The notes: generated by a model not told the origin, from the letters alone. A stretch of DNA of 64,000 bases from Adiantum capillus-veneris (GCA_014529385.2 CM043955.1:137218108-137282107); one strand, 5' to 3'; positions 11,046-22,297 are shown, counted from the stretch's first letter. A program made the numbers and translations.

Positions 11046-13373
11046 TGTGTGAGTTAGGGGACTTTTCCCATATCTTCTTAAAAACCCTTAATTAGCTAGT
11101 CACTGGGCTAGTTGAGCCAAAAAAAATAAAATAAAAAAAATATAAGTATATTATGACCCATTTGCATGTAAATATTTCATTGTATATAGGGCCTAAATAA
11201 AAAGATTTTTCATAATTATTTTGATATTTATTTAAATATTTCTACCTATGGTGTGTTATTTATGCTATGTACATTGACTCAACATTACCATATTTTTTCT
11301 TACCATTTTGCATACTCTTTATTCCATATAAAAATAATTTCATGCAAGCTTCTCTTATTTTTGGTGTAACTCCATCCCAACAAAAATCCAAATAAACTAG
11401 TTCTATTTATGTGTATATTTTTTCACTATTGTGATTTTTTCCTTCCTACATCTATTCTCTATTACTCTCATAAATTAGACCACAAAAAATATTCATCTTT
11501 TTATGGTAGACTTATAATGAGAGAGATTTATTTTGACCCCTTTATATTTTTTCCACCTATATTATTTATATTTGACATGTACATATTTTTTTAGACCCCT
11601 CAATATTTGATTTTCTTAGTTGTACTATTCACTTATATCATGATCTCAACAATATCTTCAATTATAGACCTACCAAATAAGGTCAAGGGTATGTGGCATG
11701 CATGCATGCACCATGGGGAGCTCACTCTTGGAGGTATTCAAAAGAATCATCCAAAGAAGGACCTCACAAGGACTTTGTGCAGTGGAAAAAACAGTCGATC
11801 TTGCTGAATTTTTAAAGATCACAAGCTCCCCGAATTTGAAAAGGTGATACAAACAAAAGTTGTAGCTCGTGAGCTGAACTTTTACCTCAAATTTTTTTCA
11901 TATTTTTTTGAGCTACGAGCTATGATTTTATTGGTGGACCCTAATTTGCCCATGCTACGCAGCCACACTCCCTCTTCCACTTTATCATTTTCCTCTTTCA
12001 TACACATTCCTCCCTCTCCTTCCAACTCCCATGTCCTAATTCACCCTTTTTACCATTGCCACATCTCTCACACCTCCGTAGCCTTCATCCTCCATTTCTA
12101 CACCCTATGTGTCCCCCTTTCTCTCTACATATATGTCCATATTACCATACTCTCTTCAGCTTTGTAAAGAACTTAAAAAAAATCAGCAAAAATCCAAGGA
12201 TAACCTCTGCAAATGAAGGCTTTTATCATGAATTTTCCAAGGTTTGAAATAACATAGCTTCATCGACACGCGCTGCTTCGCCATGCTGATTTCTTCTTCT
12301 TTCGGTGCTGTAAAGAGGTGAATGTCAACTTCTCCAAAGCTTCAACCTCTCTTTACAAGCTCATCACTTCTCTAACTTTTCTCATCATATATCTCACCAT
12401 TTGGTGAATGATTTTGTAAATATTTTTTAGTGATAATTACTAACTACTAACCACTAACCTTATTGTAAAATGCACCCTCTACTAGAGGAGGCACTCCCAA
12501 ATTATTCACTCAATCCTCTCTCCTTTCATCCTGAATAATTATCTTCCCTTGAGCCCACATCCATGTGACTCAAAGGACAAGAGAGACCCACCCTCATTAA
12601 AAAAAATAAAAATATGCATAATCTTTTATTCCTTCAAATAAACTTGATTAGTCTTAATCCTAATCGGGGCTTCTAAAACCTATAAATAGAGCCCTTCTCT
12701 CCATTGTAAATGATCACATGATCACACTACACCACACCATTCTCAACACATAACACACCACTCTTCAAGCCTAGTTGTGTAGAGTGTGTGCATCGTGAGT
12801 GCTCTATTCCATCATTACACATAGGTGCATGGAGAAGCTTGAAGTTAGTTATGCCATCTAGAGGAGTGGAGTGTATGCCATACTCTTCACCACACTTGTA
12901 GCCTACTCTTGTGCATAAATAAGATTTATAGTTTTGGGTGCAATTGTATGATGCAACTACGACTCTTCTCTCCAAATTGACTTGATAAGTTGGCTCATCA
13001 GGTGGTTGAAGGTATATTGTCCTTGAAGTTTGTTGTGCCATTTCATGCTTGGTGGTTTGAGGGCTTGTTGAATTGTTTGCCTAAAAGGTCAATTGTAAGA
13101 GGGTGCTTGGTGAGAGGGCTCCCGTGACCCTAAGACAATTTGTGTATTGGCAACAAGGTCAAGTTTTGTGTTGTCTCTCTATTTCTCATCAAGCTTTGTG
13201 TGCATCTAGTCTTTAAGGCTAAGACTGAATTGCTCAAGTTGATTTGTGCTCTTTACCTCTCTTTGGTGTGGTGAATGTTTGTGTTTGGTGTGTGTGGCTA
13301 TATTGCATTCCCCTCTCTTTGTGTGTTTGAGTACAAGGAGATATCACGTGCGTCCTAGTTCGCATCTACAACT
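11046..13373 (+). mobile_element. Probable solo LTR E inserted in element B
   Basis: Non-coding block between the B polypurine tract and B ORF3 that has no counterpart at the same place in element F. It starts TGTGTGAGTT and is flanked by a 6-base match TAGGTG (11040-11045 and 13373-13378), though the inner end is not a clean CA. It has a strong TATA box at 12681 and, at 11840-11960, a motif shared with the U3 of element D (GTAGCT..TGAGCTGAA..TTTT). Read as an old solo LTR of a family distantly related to D; the limits are tentative. Confidence 0.45.
12681..12690 (+). promoter_or_regulatory. TATA box of LTR E
   Basis: CCTATAAATAGAGCCC is a near-ideal plant TATA box and is followed 25-35 bases on by a C/T-rich start-site-like region. 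It supports reading the surrounding block as a plus-oriented LTR promoter. Confidence 0.6.
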
Positions 13374-13430
13374 AGGTGGTGCCCCTTTTCTTGTTTGGTT
13401 TCTGGCTGTGGGTTGTTGTTGTCTCTGATT

Positions 13431-14873
13431 GTGCTTGCCCCAGCCCCAATTGAGCAGCACGGGAGCCTCGAAGGGTGTTTAGAGGCTGCTCTTCTTGTTG
13501 CCCGCCCCAGACCGTCTCAATATCTGATTTTCCGTTCCTTATCTGGCACTTGCAAGAACTGCATAGTTACTCTGTTTTTCAGCTCCATTGCTAAGTAGCC
13601 TATAAACCTTGAGGTTAGATTGCTGATCACTGGCGCAAATATCCTCGTTCGCCAAGTGAAGAATCCCGTGTAGAACGCTTCCTCGAATGCCAGCATATTG
13701 TGAGAAGGTAGAAACATGCATCTGGTATAGAAGCCATAGAGGACTTCTTCAGAAGGTTGGCCAGTGAGATCATAGCACAAACCTTTGTTACCCTCGAGGA
13801 ATGACATCCAAGGGGCACCTGCTTGCTCTGGCTCATTGAACACTTCGATGAAGATGAGCAGCATTCGGCAAATTTTATATAGCATAGCACATGAAAAATT
13901 TGGTAGACTTTTAAAGAATGACATGGCACCCTTTAGGGTTTTCACTATGTATTCTTGGTAGACTTTTAAAGAATGACATGGCACCCTTTAGGGTTTTCAC
14001 TATGTATTCTTGGTAGACTTTTAAAGAATGACATGGCGCCCTTTAGGGTTTTCACTATGTATTCTTCAGTCTCGCTGGTCCCTTTTTTGGAGCAGGAAAT
14101 CTGGGGTAATTCAGTCAAGTTGGCCGCTTCTTTTGTAGTGCCTCATGTGCTATCCAGGTCCTTACTCTTGGTACAAGACAGAAAGTGGGATCCTTTTGCA
14201 GGGCCGCATGTGCTCTCGTGAACAGAATCAAGTACCTTGGATTTTTGTTCAGCCAGCTCAACCTCAACTTCGGGTGGTCTTTATCTGCACCCTCGACTTG
14301 CATGTCTATGTAAAGTCTTTCTTTTACTTGTAGCAACTCAAATTTAATCAGAGGGTAGGGCAGGGATTGTTGGTGCCATTGCAAATTTATTTGATTGGGA
14401 GTGAGTTGTGTGACATTGACAGAATGAAGTACTCTCAACTCCCAATCCATTGCTGCCTTCCACTGCTCATCTACCTCTTGTGTAACTTTTTCTTTCAGTG
14501 CATCTTCTTTAGCCTTTGAGAGCTAGACCATGGACAATGTGTCTTCTTCTGTAATGGGTACCTGAAATTCTTCCTCACTGCACAGCTCTACTGCAGCCTG
14601 TGTCTCCTTGTCAGCAAATGATACCGAGGGGATTTCTATCTGAGTTGGCTCCAAAGTGCCTGCCTCTTCTTGCGTTTCTGTCCTTCCCTCTCTCAATAGT
14701 AGATGGTTGACTCGTTTGAGTTCCGTTTTCTCCTTTAGCAGCTCATCTTCTCTTTGGACCCGCATCAAGGCCAGGTCTCTGCGCTGAGACTGCTCTAATT
14801 TCAGCTTCAGCTCGAGGTCTTTATTTTTCTTTTCTAACACCTTGTAGACTTCGTTTGTTCCCTTGATCGAGGC
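13431..14873 (-). pseudogene. Element B ORF3, C-terminal half
   Basis: Unknown function. Minus frames 14840-14523 and 14450-14115 are in one phase, separated by a TAG at 14523. They give a charged coiled-coil ('LEKKNKDLELKLKLEQSQ'), then a globular region ('SLPYPLIKFELL', 'LSWLNKNPRYLILF', 'LVPRVRTWIAHEALQ'). 13984-13517, in another phase, continues with 'CYDLTGQPSEEVLYGFYTRCMFLP' in pieces and 'AFEEAFYTGFF'. Each block has a clear match in element F (56779-55954), so this is a conserved element protein rather than chance ORFs. It lies between integrase and the polypurine tract, the place of env-like or accessory ORFs, but I see no signal peptide or membrane segment. A 46-bp direct repeat (about 13930-14040, three copies) has expanded inside it. 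Confidence 0.7.
13925..14065. repeat. Three tandem copies of a ~55-bp unit inside ORF3
   Basis: The run TTGGTAGACTTTTAAAGAATG / ACATGGC-CCTTTAGGGTTTTCACTATGTATTC occurs three times in succession between about 13909 and 14065, nearly identical. The near identity shows a recent local duplication in otherwise decayed coding sequence. Confidence 0.85.
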
Positions 14874-15631
14874 TGTTAGAAAATAAGACGTAGCTAAATA
14901 GATTTTTGAGTAGATTACTTAATGGAGAGAGATAGATTTCACACACAAGAGATTATAGAGTAGAGAGAGAGAGTACACACGATATACGTGGTTCACCCAA
15001 TGTGTGCTACGTCCACGGGAAAGCAACCACTCAATGGCTTTAGCACTTCAAAAGAAGAAGTAGTTTACAAAGGGATTAAACCCTTGATAGAGCTCCCGCC
15101 TTGCTTCACTCTCACCACCTCACACTCACCTTGTTGCATCAACTTCACACTATGAAATGTGTGTAGAAATGGCCTCCTTTTATAGGCCAAAAGGGCTGCC
15201 CTCTCTTATGAGAGACAGCCATGTGTAGCCGCCCTTGTGCGAATAAGTCCAAATCGGACCCTCCAATCCGCCCATGTGTGGCCGCCCTTGAGAAGACAAG
15301 TCCGCTTTTGAATTCGGCCACCGGCCACTGGCCATTGACTTTCGACCACCGGCCACCGGCCATTGACTTCCGACCACCGGCCATAGGCCATTGACTACTG
15401 GCCAACTGACCGGTTGTTTTCCGACCACTTTTCGGCCGCCGTCCGGCCATAATATTCCAGCGAAAAGGAATATTCCTCTAAAGTTGCCCCTGATTCTTGT
15501 CCGTGAAAATTTTGGTTTCCGGTGAGTGATTTTCCTTCACGCATGATGGCTTCTCCTCATAATGGGGGCCTTACAAATGTGCGCTTGTACCACAGAAAAT
15601 TACAAGGGTAAATCAAGCTCCATACTTAACA
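14874..15631. mobile_element. 758-bp solo LTR inserted in ORF3 of element B
   Basis: Starts TGTTAGAAAA and ends TACTTAACA, with the 5-bp target duplication GAGGC on both sides (14869-14873 and 15632-15636). Removing the LTR plus one target copy (763 bp) puts the two halves of ORF3 back in the same phase, which confirms the boundaries. Inside are the GTGGTTCACCC and CTACGTCCACGG motifs common in plant LTRs and a G/C-rich 26-bp tandem repeat at about 15318-15410 (GGCCACCGGCCATTGACTT). No internal domain remains, so it is the product of LTR-LTR recombination. Confidence 0.92.
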
Positions 15632-17326
15632 GAGGCGACGGCTGGATTTTCTTGTATTTGCTGCAAGAATATTGCCTGATCATTGATTCTTTGTTTTGAG
15701 TACTGTAGAGAAGCATTGGCCACTTCTAACTGTACCTGGATCTTTTGAGCTGATAAAGCTATAGTTAGAAGTTCATTTGTCACTTTCGTCAGCTGATCAT
15801 CCTTGGCTTTGCATGCATCTGACAGTTTGGTAAGCAGCTCACCCAGTTCTTCCATTTCTTTTTGTTTCTTGTCTCTTGCGAGCTGATGCTATTCAGCTTC
15901 CACTCTTAACTCCTGTACTTGCCTTTGGAGATCGGTGATGACATTAAGTTTGTCGTCAAACTCCCCTTGGAGTGCGTCAATCACCATCTCTAACTCTTTG
16001 GCCCGTGTGCTCCGGCCAAGTGCTACTGAGAGAAGTCTTTCTGTCATCTCCTGCATTTGCTTAGCATATTCGCTCACTTGCAGGATGACTTCATCATTCG
16101 ATTGCCAATCTTCACTTTGTGTTAATTGCCTTGATGTTTTCGCAGATTCTCTTACCTCTGGCTGCGTCATGGCTACCGGTCGCTGTTGTTGCCCTTGTGT
16201 CAGCTGATCTTTTCCTTTTGAGGTAGAGAGTTGTATAACAGCCTTATCTTGCTGTGTTGAGGTACAGGGTGTTTCCTCGGCCTCTTGTTCTCTTGTGAGC
16301 TCAACTTTTGCGGAGTCCTCTTCTGGTGTAGGACTGGCTTCCTTTTTTGTCTCTGGCTCTTTCTCTCTTTGCTTTTCTTGAGTAGAGACATCTGCTTGTT
16401 GTGATGTTTCCACTGCTTCTTGTTGTTCAGCTTCTTGTGTAGATTAAGCTGCTTTTTCCTGTTCAGCTTCTACTTCTTTCGTTGGCTCATTTGTTGTGTC
16501 TTTAACTGGTGATGGTGGTGGGCTTGGCATTGGTTGATCTTGGTGTTCAAAAACAGGAGAAGAGATGCGGGAAGACATATCACCTTGAGCACGTTGTGCT
16601 TCTCCTTGTGTAGTGGTTTTCTTTGCATGCTCTTGAAAACCACTGCATGCTCTTGATGTTCTTCCGCCTCTTTTTCCTTCTTTGCCACTTCTTCGACTTT
16701 TTTCAGCTTTAAATCTTCTCCTTCTTGGTACATCAGTTCCAATACTTCACCGGGTTCTTCAGCCTGCTTCCTGGTGTGATGCTTGGTCCTTGGTCCCTTA
16801 AACCCACTAGGCACCCACTTTTCCAGGTCCTTTCCTTGTGCTTGGCGGCTACGTTGGTATGCATGTTTCTCTCTTTCAAACCGAGCTTGCTTTTGCACAG
16901 GCTCTTCTTAGTGTGTTGCCACGGATTTCCTTTTCATTTCCTCCGATCGTGCTCTCTTTTCTTCATTATCCGAGCTTTCACTGCTGTGCCGTTGTGGTGA
17001 GCTCTCAGCCGACTCTTCATCAGATTTGTAGGATCTCTTGGCCGATCTTGTAGCTCGAGGACATGGTTGAGCTGACACTATCCAAGTGTTTTGGTATGGG
17101 GCAGGTGGTAGGTTGTAGGCCATGCCAATGGCATGGCATGCAATCCTTGTCAACACCTCTGGTGCACCCAGGTATGTAATCTTTCCTTCTTCCTTTATTC
17201 CTTTCAAAGTGGTCAAGACATATTGAGCATGGTCCACCGGTTGCCTGGTTGTTGACTTGAGGACTTGTGTGAAGGTGGTGGCAACCGCATGGTTTGGCAT
17301 TGTATACCTTGGTGGCTGTTGGAATT
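15632..17326 (-). pseudogene. Element B ORF3, N-terminal half
   Basis: Unknown function. Minus frames 17300-16908 and 16898-16470 are in phase across one TAA. They give an N-terminal globular part ('LKSTTRQPVDHAQYVLTTL', 'GAPEVLTRIACHAIGMAYNL'), a basic/serine-rich stretch that could be a nuclear signal (KRSYKSDEESAESS, KRARSEEMKRK), then Lys/Glu-rich sequence. After a phase change, 16413-15613 runs on as an acidic region and a long coiled-coil ('ELEMVIDALQGEFDDKL', 'LQRQVQELRVEAE') with one TAG at 15889. It is cut at 17326 by the LTR of copia C. Total ORF3 length was at least about 1000 codons. Confidence 0.7.
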
Positions 17327-17543
17327 AGGGTTGCAGAGAAACACACACAGCTTGGAGAAGACGAAGGAAGCTCAAGGCACACAATAGAGAGTGTAGTACT
17401 TGGTGTGCAATGGAAAGATAGATAGCCCTAGAGTGATGGCCGTATATACAATGCACGGGGGAAAAAACCTCCTAAAGAGGGAAAAAATGCCCCGGCGGTC
17501 CTAGTGTGTTCACACACATCACTACCACATGTATATGGTAACA
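17327..17543 (-). repeat. Copia C 3' LTR
   Basis: 217 bp; on the plus strand it runs from TGTTGGAATTAGGG to ATATGGTAACA. It matches the LTRs of A (44268-44496) and G (57591-57817). Minus-strand TATA at about 17442-17450 (GTATATAC). Flanked on the inside by a purine-rich tract (minus AGCGGGGATT). Confidence 0.93.
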
Positions 17544-17618
17544 AATCCCCGCTGGAGTGATGCGGTGAACGAGAGCTGGCACATGAGTAAAGGGAAGTGC
17601 CATGCCCTGAGGACAGGA

Positions 17619-18164
17619 TCAGTCCACAAAGGGGAGTAAGCCCAAAGCTTTGCGGAAAGCTTCAAGCTTCTCACGAGACAATGCCTTTGTGAAACGATCT
17701 GCAAGGTTGTCCTGTGTTGGCACATAAGCCAAGCTGATCTCTCCTGCTAAGAGCCTCTCCCTGACATTGTGGTAATGCACCTCAATGTGCTTTGTGCGAG
17801 CATGAAAAACTGGGTTCCTCGCAACTGCCAATGCACTCTGACTGTCAGTGTAGATAGTGTTGGCAGTGTCCTATCCAACACCCAAATCAGCCAGGCGTCT
17901 GAGCCATACACACTCAACCGTAGCTGTGAAGTTTGCCCTGTACTCAGCCTCACAACTCGAAGTGGCCACAGTAGGTTGCTTCTTGCTCAACCATGATATA
18001 CATGAACTGCCAAGCATGAAACAAAAACCACTTGTGGACACTCGCGTGTCAAAACAACCAGCCCAATCTGAGTCTGAAAAAGCATGTAAGTCTGGCGGCA
18101 ATGAATCCCCCTTGGGATAAAACAATCCAAGATGTAAAGTGCCACTAAGGTAGCGTATATACAA
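17619..18164 (-). pseudogene. Copia C RNase H, unit 1
   Basis: RNase H removes the RNA strand during reverse transcription. Minus frame 18164-17871 reads 'LHAFSDSDWAGCFDTRVSTSG', 'SWLSKKQPTVATSSCEAEYRA' in pieces and 'VECVWLRRL', with the catalytic D (SDSDWAG) and E (CEAEYRA). It is then broken by TAG at 17871-17873 and continues at 17831-17619 as 'TKHIEVHYHNVRERLLAGE' and 'LADRFTKALSREKLEAF'. Unit 2 (18331-18879) and unit 3 (19046-19600) repeat this almost exactly. Confidence 0.9.
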
Positions 18165-18330
18165 TGCACGGGGGAAAATACCTCCTAAAGAGGGAAAAAA
18201 TGCCCCGGCGGTCCTAGTGTGTTCACATACATCACTACTATTGTGTATGGTAAAAAATCCCCCCTAGAGTGATGCGGTGAACGAGAGCTGGCACATGAGT
18301 AAAGGGAAGTGCCATGCCCTGAGGACAGGA

Positions 18331-18879
18331 TCAGTCCACAAAGGGGAGTAAGCCCAAAGCTTTGCAGAAAGCTTCAAGCTTCTCACGAGACAATGCCTTT
18401 GTGAAACGATCTGCAAGGTTGTCCTGTGTTGGCATATAAGCCAACCTGATCTCTCCTGCTAAGAGCCTCTCCCTGACATTGTGGTAATGCACCTCAATGT
18501 GCTTTGTGCGAGCATGAAAAACTGGGTTCCTCGCAACTGCCAATGCGCTCGGACTGTCAGTGTAGATAGTGTTGGCAGTGTCCTATCCAACACCCAAATC
18601 AGCCATAAGGCGTCTGAGCCATACACACTCAACCGTAGCTGTGAAGTCTGCCCTGTACTCAGCCTCACAACTCGAAGTGGCCACAGTAGGTTGCTTCTTG
18701 CTCAACCATGATATACATGAACTGCCAAGCATGAAACAAAAACCACTTGTGGACACTCGCGTGTCAAAACAACCAGCCCAATCTGAGTCTGAAAAAGCAT
18801 GTAAGTCTGGCGGCAATGATCCCCCCTTGGGATAAAACAATCCAAGATGTAAAGTGCCACTAAGGTAGCGTATATACAA
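18331..18879 (-). pseudogene. Copia C RNase H, unit 2
   Basis: Second tandem copy, same residues and same TAG at 18583-18585. It keeps the Met codon ('RRLMADLGVG') that unit 1 has lost. Confidence 0.9.
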
Positions 18880-19045
18880 TGCACGGGGGAAAATACCTCC
18901 TAAAGAGGGAAAAAATGCCCCGGCGGTCCTAGTGTGTTCACATACATCACTACTATTGTGTATGGTAAAAAATCCCCCCTAGAGTGATGCGGTGAACGAG
19001 AGCTGGCACATGAGTAAAGGGAAGTGCCATGCCCTGAGGACAGGA

Positions 19046-19861
19046 TCAGTCCACAAAGGGGAGTAAGCCCAAAGCTTTGCGGAAAGCTTCAAGCTTCTCA
19101 CGAGACAATGCCTTTGTGAAACGATCTGCAAGGTTGTCCTGTGTTGGCACATAAGCCAAGCTGATCTCTCCTGCTAAGAGCCTCTCCCTGACATTGTGGT
19201 AATGCACCTCAATGTGCTTTGTGCGAGCATGAAAAACTGGGTTCCTCGCAACTGCCAATGCGCTCTGACTGTCAGTGTAGATAGTGTTGGCATTGTCCTA
19301 TCCAACACCCAAATCAGCCATAAGGCGTCTGAGCCATACACACTCAACCGTAGCTGTGAAGACTGCCCTGTACTCAGCCTCACAACTCGAAGTGGCCACA
19401 GTAGGTTGCTTCTTGCTCAACTATGATATACATGAACTGCCAAGCATGAAACAAAAACCACTTGTGGACACTCGCGTGTCAAAACAACCAGCCCAATCTG
19501 AGTCCGAAAAAGCATGTAAGTCTGGCAGCAATGATCCCCTCTTGGGATAAAACAAGCCAAGATGTAAAGTGCCACTAGGGTAGCGGAAAATCCTCTTGAC
19601 CGCTTGCCAATGCTTAGACCCTGGGCTATGCATAAATCTGCTGACCTGTGAGACTGCAAACTGAATATCTGGCTTCGTGTTGCATACATAAATGAGGCAA
19701 CCAACAGCAGTTTGGTAAAGAGTGACATCAGCAGGATCACCAGCATCATGTAGACTCAACTTCAAACCTGTTTCCATGGGAGTGGCAATAGGTTTGCAAT
19801 CCTCAAGTCCAAACTTACATTGCAAACCTATTACCACTGAAAAGAGGCAACAAAGTGTCAT
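19046..19861 (-). pseudogene. Copia C RNase H, unit 3, with upstream connection region
   Basis: Third copy with TAG at 19298-19300; it alone continues 5' into the RT-RNase H connection ('PIATPMETGLKLSLHDAGDPA', 'VSRFMHSPGSKHWQAVKRI' in pieces). At about 19840-19850 this sequence is fused to the end of the integrase region ('LPLFS'), whereas in element A about 1 kb with the RT core (YVDD at 43270-43281) lies between them. Confidence 0.9.
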
Positions 19862-20708
19862 AAATGTCTTGTGAGCTTACATTACTGTCTCTGGTACATG
19901 ACAGCAAGGGTTGAATAGAATCTTCCAAAAACACTACATTCCGTGAAACCATAATACGTTTTGTTTGCGGATGATACAACCTGTAACCTTTGCTTTCAGC
20001 ACTATAACCAACAAAAATACATTTGACAGCGTTATCATCCAATTTTCTGCACTGCACTTGTGGCACCAAAGCATATGCCAAACAACCAAAAACACGCATG
20101 TGCTCAATAGAAGGCTTTCTATCATGCCATGCTTCATATGGAGTAATAGACTGCAAAGATTTCGTAGGACACCTGTTAAGTACATAAGTGGCACACATAA
20201 TGGCCTCAAGCCAAAAAGAATGTGGCAAAGCTTGACTTTTGACCATACATCGTGCCATTTCCGTCAGTGACCTGTTTTTCCTCTCAGCAACACCATTTTG
20301 CTCAGGTGTATAAGGCACTGTACATTGGTGTTTTATCCCACGACTAGCCAGAAATGCATTAAATTCATGAGACATATACTCCCCCCCTCGATCAGAACGG
20401 AGGGTGTCCATAGTACATTTCGAGACATTTTCAGCCATAGCCAGAAATTGTTTGAAGCACATAAAAACTTCGGACTTCGCTTTAAGCAGAAATACCCATG
20501 CATGCCTGGAGTAATCATCTATGAAAGTCACGAAGTACAGGTAATTGCCCAAGGACGGAGTTTGCATGGGCCCACAAACATCACTATGTACAAGCTGCAA
20601 CCTGCATGTGGCCCGAACTGAACCATCCTTTGGAAATTTAGAACACTGCATCTTATCCAAAATACAGCCTTCACAAACATGTTTGACAGGTGCTTCAAGA
20701 GGTGGCAA
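19815..20708 (-). pseudogene. Copia C integrase
   Basis: Integrase inserts the element DNA into the genome. The minus frame of 297 codons shows the zinc-finger end ('CEGCILDKMQCSKF'), core residues D ('LVHSDVCGP'), D ('LRSDRGGEY') and E ('NGVAERKNRSLTEMARC'), and the C-terminal 'LNRCPTKSLQSITPYEAW' and 'VFGCLAYALVP'. This is a near-complete core. It is out of phase with the upstream protease frame (shift at about 20705) and fused downstream to the post-RT segment by the deletion. Confidence 0.93.
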
Positions 20709-21598
20709 GAAGCAACCATGTCAGATTTCTGCAAACGCAGCCAACTGGCAAAATTCAGATGACCAAAACGTGCATGCCAAAGTTTTGCATCTGAAATAGC
20801 CCTTGAATCTGCAACAACATTTGCAAAATTTTGTCCACACTTGTCATACAAAGTGAGCTTATACAGCCCACGGCACAAAAGCCCAGATGCAACAATTTCA
20901 TCACCAAAACTGAGATCATGAACTGTACATCTGTCATTCACAAATTTTACTACAAGTCCAAGTCTAGCAAGTGCGGATACAAACAAGAGATTCTTCTTGA
21001 TCCCAGGTACATAAAGTGCATCAACAAGTGTGAAAGAACTGCCATTAGCAGCAGTAAGCACAATATTTCGAACTCCCTGAACTAGATAAGAGGCGTTGTT
21101 GGCACAAGTGACTGAATTCCCATGAGGGACAGACTCGAGAGAGGTAAACAATTCACGATGTGAGGTAATGTTCTTTGTAGCACCACTGTCGAAATACCAC
21201 ACATGTGAATCTGCAGCAACTGACAAGCATGCATCATGGACAACAGGATTGTAAGTGCACTCTACGCTAAAGGCCCATTCTGCATCAACATCAGCAACAC
21301 AATCTCCTTTCACAGAAGACTCAACAATGGCTGCATTTGTAGTGGAACCAGCATTTGCAGTAGAACCACCCTCTTTCTTCTTAGCCTCTTTGGCCTTCAA
21401 CTTAGGACACGACTTGATCAAGTGATCATTGGCTTTACAATAATGGCAACGCATCTTCTTTTTGCCCTTATCACCAGAATTTCCAGACGAATTGCTGCTA
21501 GTAGAAGCATTAGGAACATAATTTTTGCTACTCACAGCAGAACCATAAGAAGTGGCTGCATTACTGTTACCACCCTTTCTTTGAGAAGCAATAAAAGC
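20705..21598 (-). pseudogene. Copia C nucleocapsid knuckle, protease and pre-integrase
   Basis: Minus frame from 21535: a Ser/Asn-rich linker, CCHC knuckle 'CHYCKANDHLIKSC' (C-x2-C-x4-H-x4-C), retropepsin active site 'WYFDSGATKNITSH' (D-S-G), then the pre-integrase zinc segment 'LWHARFGHLNFASWLRLQKSDM'. The frame is lost at about 20705. It is in phase with gag across the TAG at 21599. Confidence 0.92.
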
Positions 21599-22297
21599 CT
21601 ATTCAACTGCACGTTGCCTAGTCCTGCTTTTTCTAGAAAGTGACTCTTGCAACAACAATGTGCATAATGCATCAAACTTGACAACTTTAGGATTTCCTTG
21701 GGTCATCAGTCTCCAAGTACTAGCAAAAGTCTGGTAGGAATCTGGTAAGGCATCAAGAACAGTCTGCACAAGGGAACTGTCTGAAATGACTTCACCTGCA
21801 GAAATAAGTTGCTCATTGATATCCTTGACACTAGCAAGGAAAGTGTCCATATCATCTTCCTCATGCATAATCTTCGACTCCAGCTCTTTACGCAACAAAG
21901 CAATTTTAGCCTCATTGCGGCTTGCATAAAGACCTGCTAGAATATCCCAAGCCTGTTTTGCAGATTTTGCTGAACGGATGTGAGGAACAATGGTGCGCTT
22001 CACAGACAACGCAATCAATGCATGAGCCTGCGCATCCTTAACATCCCAACGAGCTTGTTCTGCCGTAGGCAAAACAACTCTAACAGCTGCAATCCTTGCA
22101 GCAAGACCTGCAACATCCTCAACATCGCCTACATCCTCAAAACCAGGGCGTACATCAATGCCCTGCACAATGTTCCTGACACCCTTTGACACAAGAACAT
22201 GTTGCATCATATAAGCCCACATAGGGTAGTTGTCCCCATCCAACCTGTCCTCAGCAGCAAACATCTTGAACACATCTGTGTTGTTGTTGTCAGCCAT
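21599..22297 (-). pseudogene. Copia C gag (UBN2-type)
   Basis: Gag forms the virus-like particle. I take the start at the ATG at 22295-22297 ('MADNNNTDVFKMFAAEDRLDG'-like) rather than the upstream in-frame ATG at 22357, because copia gags start just before the 'FDGxNYxxWxxxM' motif, seen here as 'LDGDNYPMWAYMM'. The rest shows 'AWDILAGLYASRNEAKIALL' and 'LVQTVLDALPDSYQTFASTW'. A TAG at 21599-21601 (CAG in 'VEQAF') ends the frame; the phase continues beyond it. Confidence 0.92.

Larger units (their letters stand above)
17441..19583 (-). repeat. Three tandem RNase H-polypurine-U3 units (~715 bp each) in copia C
   Basis: Units 17441-18153, 18154-18868 and 18869-19583 repeat head to tail. Each holds the last ~200 codons of the copia polyprotein (RNase H, ending 'LGLLPFVD'), the polypurine tract and the U3 part of the LTR, and breaks off at the U3 TATA (CGTATATACAATGC). 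Two junctions join GGTAGCG to TATATAC with only CG in common. All three carry the same TAG (17871, 18583, 19298) in place of the glutamine codon of 'GVGQDTANT', so that mutation came before the amplification. Unit 1 alone has a 3-bp deletion. Confidence 0.95.

Noticed and set aside
15145-15450. Gly/Arg/Trp-rich frames ('SQWPMAGGRKSMAGGR')
   Set aside because: Translation of the GC-rich tandem repeat inside the solo LTR.
19421-20708. Intact autonomous copia C
   Set aside because: The RT core is deleted, the 5' LTR is truncated, and there are TAG codons in gag and RNase H plus a frameshift before integrase.
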